A stretch of 64,000 bases of DNA from assembly GCA_025934735.1 (NCBI GenBank), contig JAICWP010000002.1, positions 272,546-336,545 of the forward strand, written 5' to 3'. How positions within the stretch are numbered: position 1 is the stretch's first letter; each line of letters starts with the position of its first letter. The notes beneath the pieces were generated by a model. It saw nothing but the letters and a program-made list of their open reading frames with translations, made no database searches and was not told the origin of the DNA. The stretch is from Terriglobales bacterium. GTDB taxonomy: Bacteria; Acidobacteriota; Terriglobia; Terriglobales; Acidobacteriaceae. Shown here piece by piece: positions 1 through 6,727 of the stretch. A program made the translations under genes and the position numbers.

Positions 1-387
1 CACATCTGGGGCGCCTCCCCGCGGCACCGTCGTGATTTTCGGCTGCGGCGGCGGGGCCTGCTCCGGCGGTGCCTCAACGGGGGTTGTAGTCCCTACGGTG
101 GGTAAAGGGGAGGCCGGCGCCGTACCCGGCTGAGGTTGCGGCGTGGAGGGCAGTTGCTTCGCACCCGGGAAGGGCTGCTGCGGGCGGCTGGCGGAAGGCG
201 CATCAGGAATGTTCTGCTGGTCCTGGCTTCCTGTTTTCTGGGTCTGGGTGGCAGGCTGAGTATTATTGTCTGGCTGAGTTTGCTGCGTCCCTGCTTGCGA
301 CTGCGCTAGCGTCCTCAGGGGACCTGGGCACAGGCCGATCATCATCAAGATAACCCCGACCCAGCTCCATTTGCCTGGCTTTAGCAT
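1..387 (-). CDS. Secreted Pro/Gln-rich protein, N-terminal part (truncated by window edge)
   Basis: This open frame enters from the window edge and gives 129 N-terminal residues. It starts with a clear signal peptide (positive MLKPGKWSW, hydrophobic VGVILMMIGL, then a cleavage region near LAQS). A low-complexity Gln/Thr/Pro linker follows and contains NIPDAPSA. A similar NLPSAPSA stretch occurs in the VWA protein at 1768-2991, which suggests a paralogue of that acidobacterial VWFA-related family, but the domain itself lies outside the window. An AGGAG directly abuts the ATG, so the true start could be slightly different. It is divergent from the VWA gene at 602. Function is not assignable from this part. 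Confidence 0.6.
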   Translation of the reverse strand, partial: MLKPGKWSWVGVILMMIGLCPGPLRTLAQSQAGTQQTQPDNNTQPATQTQKTGSQDQQNIPDAPSASRPQQPFPGAKQLPSTPQPQPGTAPASPLPTVGTTTPVEAPPEQAPPPQPKITTVPRGGAPDV

Positions 388-601
388 CTCCTGTGGCCGC
401 CTCTCCCCGGCCACGCTTTTTCTCGCATAGCCGAGTCCACTTCCTGCATCTTAGAATAGCAAGAGCTACCCTAATAATAGCTGAGCCGGCAGGCTTCGGG
501 CATGACTACGGTCGCAGCCGCGAGTGACAAGCATCACTGCTCTCGCTGCGTACCGCGTCTCCCCGCTGAGCTGCCCTGATTCAAATTAGGAGAGATCCAG
601 C

Positions 602-1642
602 ATGTTTCGTACCCAGGCCCTTCGGGGGTTGGTGGCCCTGCTCGTGATGGGGCTGCTTTGGCCGGCGTTGCTTGCCCACGCCCAGGGGGCCTCGCAGCAG
701 CCTGCTTCCAAGCAGCAGGAGGGCGACCAGTCCGTCTCCACCTTGCAGGTGAACGTCAATGTGGTGAACCTGTTTTTCAACGTGAAAGACAAACGCGGCA
801 CGCTCATCCCCAACCTTACGCGCAACGACTTCAAAGTCATCGAGGATGGGCACCCGCAGAACATTAAGTACTTCACCGCTGAAAGCGACCAGCCGCTCAC
901 GCTGGGCATTCTGATTGATAGCAGCGTCAGTCAGGAACGCGTGCTGCCCATGGAAAAGGAAGTGGGCGCAGCTTTCCTGAAGGAAGTTCTGCGCCCCAAG
1001 GACGAGGCCTTCGTCATCAGCTTCGATGTGAATGTGGACTTGTTGCAGGACTTCACCAACTCCGCCCACACGCTGCGCACCGCCCTCGACCAGGCCAAGA
1101 TCAATGGCGGCGGCGGTTGCGGCGGCATACCTGGCCTTGGCGGAGGACCGGTTCCCTGTACCAATCCCAAGGGCACTCTGCTTTATGACGCCGTCTATCT
1201 GGCGAGCCACGATAAGCTGTCCACCGAGGTGGGGCGCAAAGCCATGATCATCCTCACCGATGGTGAGGACCAGGGCAGCCAGGAAACCGTCCGGCAGGCG
1301 ATTGAGGCCGCCCAAAAGTCCGACTCCATCTGTTATGTGCTGCTCATTGCCGATCGCGGTTTCTATGGGCTGGGAGGCTATTCCGGCGACCGCGCTATGA
1401 AAGAACTGGCAGAGCAGACCGGCGGCCGCGTAATCAGCGTCGGCAACAAGCCGGAGAAGCTCAAGCAAGCCTTCGATCAAATCGCCAACGAGTTGCGTAC
1501 CCAGTACAGCATCGGCTATACCCCCAGCAACACCAAGCGTGATGGCAGCTTCCGCCGGGTGGAAGTCAAAACCAAGGAAGGCTACAAGGTGCAGTGCCGC
1601 TCCGGATACTACGCTTTGCCGCCGCGCGGGGAAGGGGACTAG
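602..1642 (+). CDS. Secreted VWFA-related acidobacterial-domain protein
   Basis: A 346-residue exported protein with a von Willebrand factor A domain. A signal peptide (residues 1-28, ending AHAQ) is followed by a Gln-rich linker. A conserved N-terminal beta module (about 47-92) precedes the VWA fold. The metal-ion-dependent adhesion site reads D106-S-S108-V-S110, and a second MIDAS segment is ILTDGEDQGS. A glycine-rich insert with two cysteines (GGGGCGG...PVPC) sits between them and is unusual. The family is characteristic of Acidobacteria; its role is unknown, but such domains bind protein ligands. AGGAG lies 9 nt before the ATG. It converges with another VWA gene at 1768-2991, suggesting local duplication. 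Confidence 0.9.
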   Translation: MFRTQALRGLVALLVMGLLWPALLAHAQGASQQPASKQQEGDQSVSTLQVNVNVVNLFFNVKDKRGTLIPNLTRNDFKVIEDGHPQNIKYFTAESDQPLTLGILIDSSVSQERVLPMEKEVGAAFLKEVLRPKDEAFVISFDVNVDLLQDFTNSAHTLRTALDQAKINGGGGCGGIPGLGGGPVPCTNPKGTLLYDAVYLASHDKLSTEVGRKAMIILTDGEDQGSQETVRQAIEAAQKSDSICYVLLIADRGFYGLGGYSGDRAMKELAEQTGGRVISVGNKPEKLKQAFDQIANELRTQYSIGYTPSNTKRDGSFRRVEVKTKEGYKVQCRSGYYALPPRGEGD

Positions 1643-1726
1643 CCAGGCCGAAGCCGGAATCGCTGGCAAGTTCGCTCCCAAATGAGGTTTATCTTTGTCC
1701 GGAAGTGAACTTGGCTGTGGGCTGTA

Positions 1727-1754
1727 TAGCTGACTGGCTCAGAGTAGTCAGCTA
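1727..1754. repeat. Inverted repeat between convergent VWA genes
   Basis: TAGCTGACT and AGTCAGCTA form a perfect 9-bp inverted repeat with a 10-nt loop, midway between two convergent stop codons. There is no T-tract on either side, so a terminator role is only possible. The surrounding AGTCAGCTAGTAAGCCAG resembles the repeat cluster between groES and groEL at about 62735-62775. Confidence 0.6.
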
Positions 1755-1767
1755 GTAAGCCAGGCAG

Positions 1768-2991
1768 CTATTGGTTGGGGGCGTAATATCCGCGGCGGGC
1801 GCGCACGTGCATATCTTTGTGTTTCTCGGCCACGATCTCAATCGCATGGTAGGCGCCATCGCGTTTGAAACCAGTCGGGCGGTAAGAAAGCGCGTATTGG
1901 CTGCGCAGTTCATCCTGAATTTGGGTGAAGGCGTCGGCCACGTCCTCCACCTTGAAGGGAAAGAAAGCGCGGCCCCCGGTGGCATCGGCGATGCGTTCCA
2001 GCACCTTGTCACCATGGCTCTTCATGCCGCTGATGTTGGTGCTGATGGTGTAAACGATCACTTCCGCGCGCTGCGCCATCTCGATGGCTTCTTCCCGCGT
2101 AACGTGGCTCTGGTTGTCCTCGCCGTCGGTGAGGAGAATCACGGCCCGGCGCACCGATCCCGCGTCTTTCGCCTTGGCTAATTTGTCACGGCAGGCGTAG
2201 TAAAGCGCGTCGTACATGGCGGTGCCCCCGCCGGGACGCAGCATGCGCACACCCTTGGAGAGCGCTTCGGTGTTATCGGTGAAGTCCTGGGTGACTTCGG
2301 GCGTGGTGTCGAAGCCGATGGTAAAGGCCTTGTCGAAATTCGGCCGCACGATCTGGTTGAGGAACTCGATGGCCGCCGCCTGCTCGAACTTGAAGCGGTC
2401 GCGTACCGAGTTGCTGGCGTCAATCAGCAGGCCCACGCGCAGCGGCAGGTTGGATTCGCTGCTGAAGCTCACCACCTGGGCTTGCGGCTGCCTGTCGTCC
2501 AGCACGCGAAAATCATTCTTCGCCAAATTCTTCACGTAGCGGCCGTGCTTGTCGGTCACGGTGAAGATTACGTTCACTTCATCCACCCGCTTGCGAATGG
2601 TGGTGAGCGGTGTCTCTTCAGTGCTGGGCGGCGTGGCTTTCGCGGGGGGTGGTGGCGCCGGGGCAGCTGCTGGTTCGGCAGGCGGCGGAACCGGTTGGGC
2701 GTTTACCGTTTCGGGCTGTTCCGCGCTGGGATCGCTGGCGGGAGCTGCTGCTGGGGCGCTTGGATTTGCTGGTTGCGGTGAATGGGCTGGAGGCGCCGAA
2801 TTATTTGCCGCCGCCTTGGCGCGCTGCATTTCCTGCAGCTTCACCGCCGACGGCGCCGACGGCAAATTGTCCTGCTTGCTCTGGCTGGTGTCCTGATTAC
2901 TAGTGCCCTGGTTAGAGGTTTGCGTCTGTCCCACAGCCCAAGGCAGCAGAAGGAGCATCCCAGCCGTTAAAACGATGGCCCTGCTTCTCAT
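1768..2991 (-). CDS. Secreted VWFA-related acidobacterial-domain protein with long Pro/Ala linker
   Basis: A 407-residue exported protein. A signal peptide (about 1-21) is followed by a Ser/Gln stretch and a Pro/Ala-rich linker to residue about 128, then the acidobacterial VWFA-related module. The MIDAS motif is D191-A-S193-N-S195 and the second segment is ILLTDGEDNQS. The end reads RARRGYYAP, like the CRSGYYALPP end of the protein at 602, so the two are paralogues. The ATG overlaps the stop of rluD by four bases (ATGA), so it may be translationally coupled to that gene although the functions look unrelated. The linker probably lets the VWA domain reach out from the membrane or peptidoglycan; that is inference. 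Confidence 0.9.
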   Translation of the reverse strand: MRSRAIVLTAGMLLLLPWAVGQTQTSNQGTSNQDTSQSKQDNLPSAPSAVKLQEMQRAKAAANNSAPPAHSPQPANPSAPAAAPASDPSAEQPETVNAQPVPPPAEPAAAPAPPPPAKATPPSTEETPLTTIRKRVDEVNVIFTVTDKHGRYVKNLAKNDFRVLDDRQPQAQVVSFSSESNLPLRVGLLIDASNSVRDRFKFEQAAAIEFLNQIVRPNFDKAFTIGFDTTPEVTQDFTDNTEALSKGVRMLRPGGGTAMYDALYYACRDKLAKAKDAGSVRRAVILLTDGEDNQSHVTREEAIEMAQRAEVIVYTISTNISGMKSHGDKVLERIADATGGRAFFPFKVEDVADAFTQIQDELRSQYALSYRPTGFKRDGAYHAIEIVAEKHKDMHVRARRGYYAPNQ

Positions 2992-4001
2992 CCTGACTTT
3001 CCATTATAGCCGCTGGAATGGCCCATCTGGACGAGGAAATCCTGCAACTCCGGAGGCAGAGGGCGGGAAAACGCCAGCCTCTCTCCCTTTCGCGGGTGGG
3101 CAAACTCTATCGCTGCGGCATGAAGAAAGTTCCTGGGCAGAGACAAAGGTTGAATGTCTCCTCCTCCCTTTCCCGGCTGGATCTCCCGCGGAGCGCCATA
3201 GAGCGTGTCGCCCACCACGGGGTGGCCGAGCGACGCCAGGTGCACCCGGATCTGGTGGGTCCGCCCGGTGTCAATCTTCAACTCGAGCAGGGAAAATTTG
3301 CCCCAGGGCGTCTGCAGGCGCTCCATCACCCGGTAATGGGTGACCGCCTCGCGCCCCCCGCTGCGCCGCGTGGTCATGCGCGTGCGGCGGATGCGGTCGC
3401 GGCTGATGGCGCTGCTGATGGTTCCAGATTCCTGCTTGAGCCACCCGTGGACCAGCGCGATGTACTGCTTCCGCACCTCGCGGCGGGAAAACTGTTCTCC
3501 CAGGCGGCGATGTGCCAGATCGTTCTTGGCGACGATAATCAGGCCGCTGGTGGCCCGGTCCAAACGATGCACAATGCCTGGCCGCAGCTCGCCGCCGGCT
3601 TGCGAAAGAGCCGCGAAGCGGTGCAGCAGCGCGTTCACCAGCGTGCCACGGTTGCGCTCGTCCTCCGTCGCTCCGGCACCGGCGTGCACCATCATGCCCG
3701 CTGGCTTGTTGATGACCGCCAGGTCGTCATCTTCATAAACCACGTCCAGGGGAATTTCTTCCGCAATGGCGCGCAGGGGCGGCGCCGCCGGTGACCCCAG
3801 CACGCGCACCTGCTCGCCGCCCTTCAATTTGAGCGAAGCTTTGGGAGCGCCTTCGTTGACCAACACCTTGCCTTCGCTGATGAGCTGCTGCACCCGCGCG
3901 CGGCTCACCTCCGGCAGTTGCGCCACCAGGAATTGGTCCAGGCGCTGCCCCGCGTGTTCGGGCGTGACCGCGAATGTGCTGGTTTCGATGCCGCTCGACA
4001 T
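2988..4001 (-). CDS. rluD: Ribosomal large subunit pseudouridine synthase, RluD/RluA family
   Basis: A 337-residue enzyme that isomerises uridines to pseudouridine in 23S rRNA (helix 69 for RluD proper). An N-terminal S4 RNA-binding domain (about 14-75, QRLDQFLVAQL...VLVNEG) is followed by the RluA-type catalytic domain. The catalytic motif GIVHRLDRATSG places the nucleophilic aspartate at about residue 148. Length matches the family (about 320-340). RluC and RluD cannot be told apart without alignment. The downstream VWA gene overlaps its stop codon by four bases. Confidence 0.9.
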   Translation of the reverse strand: MSSGIETSTFAVTPEHAGQRLDQFLVAQLPEVSRARVQQLISEGKVLVNEGAPKASLKLKGGEQVRVLGSPAAPPLRAIAEEIPLDVVYEDDDLAVINKPAGMMVHAGAGATEDERNRGTLVNALLHRFAALSQAGGELRPGIVHRLDRATSGLIIVAKNDLAHRRLGEQFSRREVRKQYIALVHGWLKQESGTISSAISRDRIRRTRMTTRRSGGREAVTHYRVMERLQTPWGKFSLLELKIDTGRTHQIRVHLASLGHPVVGDTLYGAPREIQPGKGGGDIQPLSLPRNFLHAAAIEFAHPRKGERLAFSRPLPPELQDFLVQMGHSSGYNGKSG

Positions 4002-4055
4002 CTCCGCATCATTCTCGCACGCCGGAAGAATCGCCTGCGGTGGCAGGTCCGGCGA

Positions 4056-4442
4056 TTAGCTGGTCGCGGTGAGACTGTCGCTGTCTTTAAGGATTTGAGC
4101 CACTCTTTGCAGGAGGGTGGTGGGATGCACTGGTTTGGCCAGCAACTCGAACCTGTGGCCCTCCTGGCGCGCCGATTCCAGCATGTCAGCAGTGGCGGCT
4201 TGCCCCGAGATCAGCAGGATGGCACAGCCGGGAAATTCCTGGCGAATAGCAATCGCCATCTCGATGCCGCTCATGCCCGGCATCACCACATCGGTCAGCA
4301 CCAGGTCGGGATGGAATTCGCGGCAGCGCGCCAGTCCGCTGTCCCCGTCGTAGGCGGCTGCCGTCTCATACCCTTGCCCCTGCAAAATAAGAGCTGAGGT
4401 ATCAGCAATCCGTCGTTCATCGTCCACGATGAGAATGCGCAT
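4056..4442 (-). CDS. Single-domain response regulator (receiver only)
   Basis: A 128-residue CheY-like receiver without an output domain. It begins MRILIVDDERR with the acidic pair D8-D9, has the phospho-acceptor segment LVLTDVVMPGMSG, and ends its fold with LLAKPVHPTTLLQRV (conserved lysine). The frame is open further upstream, but the ATG at 4442 begins exactly at the first beta strand, so I chose it. It lies 11 nt after the lgt stop on the same strand and is probably cotranscribed with lgt. No histidine kinase is nearby, so the partner is unknown. Confidence 0.85.
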   Translation of the reverse strand: MRILIVDDERRIADTSALILQGQGYETAAAYDGDSGLARCREFHPDLVLTDVVMPGMSGIEMAIAIRQEFPGCAILLISGQAATADMLESARQEGHRFELLAKPVHPTTLLQRVAQILKDSDSLTATS

Positions 4443-4453
4443 GTTGCATCCGC

Positions 4454-5260
4454 TTAGCGCGTTGCGCCGGCAACCACGGTGCGGCGGGCGGTGCCGCGCC
4501 GCAGCCACAGCGCGCCCCCGGCGATCACCAGCAGGATGGAAATGAACTGGGTGCCGCTCATGGCCCCGCCGAACATCACGCCCCGTCCGGGGTCGTCGCG
4601 GATGAACTCCAGGAAATAACGGGCAAAGCCGTAAAGGAACATGTAGGCGCCGATAACCTGCCCGTCGAATTTCTTGTTGCGGATCAGCCAGTACAAGATG
4701 AAAAAGTTCACCAACTCCACCGCTGACTCAAACAACTGTGTGGGCTCCAGTGCCACTCCCAGCGGCGTTCCTACCCAGGCGTGGGACAATGGGTTATTGA
4801 AGGTTACGCCCCAGAAGTGGCTGGTGGGCTTGCCCCAGCAGCAGCCGGCGGCAAAGCAGCCCAGCCGGCCGATGGAATGCCCCAGCGCCAGGCCGGGAGC
4901 AAAACTGTCGCAAGTGGCCAGCGCCGGCATGCGATGTTTGCGGATGTACCAGGCGGCCGCCAGCAGAGCGGCCAAGAACCCGCCGGAAAATACTCCCCCA
5001 GCTTGCAACGTGCCCAGGCTGAAAATCTCGCCGGGATGAGAGGTGTAGTAACCAAGATCCACGAGGATCATCAGGACCTTGGCGCCGATGATTCCGCTGA
5101 GCACCACCAGGATCCCCAGGTTCCAGGTTTTCTCCGCGTCAATGCCCTGACGCTGGGCCATGCGCACGCTCACCCAAAGTCCGACCAGGACACCGGTTGC
5201 GACCAGCAGGCCATAGGTAGGCAGGCTGAAATTGCCGAGCTGAAAAAGTCGTGGGAACAC
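4454..5260 (-). CDS. lgt: Prolipoprotein diacylglyceryl transferase
   Basis: A 268-residue inner-membrane enzyme that moves a diacylglyceryl group from phosphatidylglycerol to the lipobox cysteine of prolipoproteins, the first step of lipoprotein maturation. Several hydrophobic segments are seen, and the Lgt signature is present as GHSIGRLGCFAAGCCWGK (conserved His and Arg of the active region). Start is GTG (VFPRLFQLGNF), which matches the usual family N-terminus. A perfect TATAAT ends 7 nt before this GTG and there is no Shine-Dalgarno sequence, so translation is probably leaderless. A receiver gene follows 11 nt downstream. Confidence 0.95.
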   Translation of the reverse strand: MFPRLFQLGNFSLPTYGLLVATGVLVGLWVSVRMAQRQGIDAEKTWNLGILVVLSGIIGAKVLMILVDLGYYTSHPGEIFSLGTLQAGGVFSGGFLAALLAAAWYIRKHRMPALATCDSFAPGLALGHSIGRLGCFAAGCCWGKPTSHFWGVTFNNPLSHAWVGTPLGVALEPTQLFESAVELVNFFILYWLIRNKKFDGQVIGAYMFLYGFARYFLEFIRDDPGRGVMFGGAMSGTQFISILLVIAGGALWLRRGTARRTVVAGATR

Positions 5261-5267
5261 TGTTTCA

Positions 5268-5273
5268 ATTATA
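5268..5273 (-). promoter_or_regulatory. -10 box of lgt, predicted leaderless promoter
   Basis: TATAAT reads on the minus strand with 7 nt (TGAAACA) between it and the GTG start of lgt. Transcription would therefore begin at or within a base or two of the start codon. No good -35 hexamer is visible at 16-18 nt upstream. Confidence 0.6.
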
Positions 5274-5423
5274 GATGCTCAGAAGCCCGGGAGGATTTTG
5301 AGATTTACGATCTTGATTGACGATTGAAGAGCAGGTCCCTGCGCGCTAAAGGGCCTCAGAATGACATTCTCACGAGGGCAGGGCCATTGACGCTCGAACG
5401 TCAGGACTCGAGCAGAAAGCGTA

Positions 5424-5616
5424 AAGCCGACCCACTGAGCCGTGTGGCGGGCCGAGAATGAACCCGTCTCAGGACGGTGGGAACCCGCCGCGACCCGTTA
5501 GGCATCTCCGCGTGGCGGAGCATCGCGCACAGGATCGTTAGCCGAGTCGAGCTCCCTTCATTCAGCTGTTGGTTCAAAAAACGGTTACCGCCTTCACCAA
5601 CTTGGCAGGCCGGCTT
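5424..5616 (-). ncRNA. ssrS: 6S RNA
   Basis: This is a regulatory RNA that mimics an open promoter and sequesters the housekeeping RNA polymerase holoenzyme. Reading the minus strand, the ends form a 12-pair closing stem (AAGCCGGCCTGC with GTGGGTCGGCTT, G-U pairs included). The 5' half passes to a small hairpin CTCCGC-CAC-GCGGAG followed by ATGCCTAACGGG. The 3' half has GGCGGGTTCCCACCGTC, loop CTGA, GACGGGTTCATT and then CCCGCC. This order parallels the E. coli molecule (hairpin, AAGCCTTAAAAC, TTCACC...GGGTTCAAGGG). Size about 193 nt is normal. It lies just downstream of zapA, a classic ssrS neighbourhood. A weak hairpin (GCTCGA/TCGAGC, 5392-5413) follows the 3' end. Confidence 0.85.
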
Positions 5617-5625
5617 ACGGGATTA

Positions 5626-5654
5626 ATGCTAGGCAAAAGCGGAGTGGATGGCAA
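5626..5654 (-). promoter_or_regulatory. Promoter of 6S RNA
   Basis: TTGCCA (5654-5649), a 17-nt spacer and TAGCAT (5631-5626) form a sigma-70-type promoter. Its predicted start, about 7-10 nt downstream, coincides with the 5' base of the 6S closing stem at 5616. Confidence 0.65.
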
Positions 5655-5809
5655 GCTGCCGAAGGTAAATAGTTGGTACTCAGCTTGCGAGCTGCCGGAT
5701 AGCAGCTTTCGTGCAGAGTTCATCAGGGGAGGCCAGGGGCCACCCGGCATCGTTTGCCGGGCGCGAAGCGGCTCGGATAAGGATAGGCACCCCGGACCGC
5801 CGGTTCGGG

Positions 5810-6160
5810 TTAAGCCGAACGCTCGCCGACGCGGCGTTTATCTTCCACCAGCATTTCGTCCAGCACTCCGGCCAGGCGCTGCGCCCGCACCGCGTAATCG
5901 TTGATGCCGCCATTTTCCAGCTTGCGCTTCATCAGGTGGTATTCATCGGCGATATTCAAAGCGGCGAGCACCGCCAGCCGCAGCGAGTCCACGGTGGAGG
6001 TCTGCTCGGCGACCAGCCGCATCTTGGTGTCCACAAACTCCGCCAGCCGGCGGATGTACTCGGGATCGGTGCCGCGCAGGTTGTAGGCCTGATCGAAAAT
6101 TTCCACCCGCACGCTGTTGGTGACCGGGGCTACCGCCTGCTCTTTGGCCGCAGCTTGCAT
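5810..6160 (-). CDS. zapA: Cell division protein ZapA
   Basis: A 116-residue cytoplasmic protein that cross-links FtsZ filaments at the division site. The core SVRVEIFDQAYNLRG...DPEYIRRLAEFVDTKMR is the ZapA head, and the rest is a long helix with ADEYHLMKRKLE and a C-terminal coiled-coil portion. The start chosen is the ATG at 6160, preceded by AGGAGGAG at good spacing; the longer open frame upstream overlaps the next gene. It lies 31 nt after a small coiled-coil gene and just upstream of the 6S RNA gene, as in many bacteria. Confidence 0.9.
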   Translation of the reverse strand: MQAAAKEQAVAPVTNSVRVEIFDQAYNLRGTDPEYIRRLAEFVDTKMRLVAEQTSTVDSLRLAVLAALNIADEYHLMKRKLENGGINDYAVRAQRLAGVLDEMLVEDKRRVGERSA

Positions 6161-6191
6161 GCTCAACTCCTCCTGCTTGCGATGTCCGCGC

Positions 6192-6479
6192 CTAGTCGGC
6201 GGCGGCCTCTTCGGCCAGGGCCTCGATCTGGCGCAGCATGTTTTCGACCCGGGTGCGGACCTCCTCGCGCTCCCGCTTGAGGGCGACCGCTTCCCGCCTG
6301 AGCTGTTCAACCTCTTCTTCACGTTCTTCCAGTTGTTGGCGCAGGCGCTGGATATCGCGCTCCGCCACGGACCTGGCCTCACGCGCGCTCTTGTACAGGT
6401 CAATAGTGCGATAGACCTTCTCTTCCAGCACGCTAAATTCGTCGGTAGGAACCTCGGCTGACAACGCCTTTACGGACAT
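6192..6479 (-). CDS. Small coiled-coil protein, ZapB-like
   Basis: A 95-residue protein made almost wholly of heptad-rich helix: from about residue 15 on (LEEKVYRTIDLYKSARE...) it is dense in Glu, Arg and Leu with no breaks. It has no signal peptide. Its size, its coiled-coil nature and its position directly upstream of zapA suggest a division-site partner of ZapA similar to ZapB. This is inference from context, since coiled coils carry little family signal. A promoter with TATACT lies upstream, so it probably leads a two-gene unit with zapA. Confidence 0.7.
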   Translation of the reverse strand: MSVKALSAEVPTDEFSVLEEKVYRTIDLYKSAREARSVAERDIQRLRQQLEEREEEVEQLRREAVALKREREEVRTRVENMLRQIEALAEEAAAD

Positions 6480-6525
6480 GGATGAAACTCATCCTTGAAG
6501 ATTTTTGGGTACCTGGGATGCGGGC

Positions 6526-6553
6526 AGTATACCCCAGTTGCCTGTGGAAACAA
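6526..6553 (-). promoter_or_regulatory. Promoter of the zapB-like/zapA unit
   Basis: TTGTTT (6553-6548), a 16-nt spacer and TATACT (6531-6526) read toward the coiled-coil gene that starts at 6479. An AAGGA lies about 13 nt before that start. The hexamers are good but unproven. Confidence 0.5.
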
Positions 6554-6727
6554 TCAATTAGTACGAAGGCCAATCAACAAATAGCAACGCGGAGATGAAG
6601 CGGTGGATCAAGTTCGAGTAGCCACTGCCAGCTGCTTTGATAGAGTACGGTTTCAGCAGCGCCGTTCCAGCGGCAACGAGGTTTGTATCAGGGTACGCCT
6701 GCAGGCGTGCCGAAGTCTGGGAACTCC

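Noticed and set aside
5341..5616. RNase P RNA or tmRNA as an alternative for the structured RNA
   Set aside because: Neither the RNase P core sequences nor a tag frame or tRNA-Ala-like end is present; the closing stem and 3' arm fit 6S RNA.
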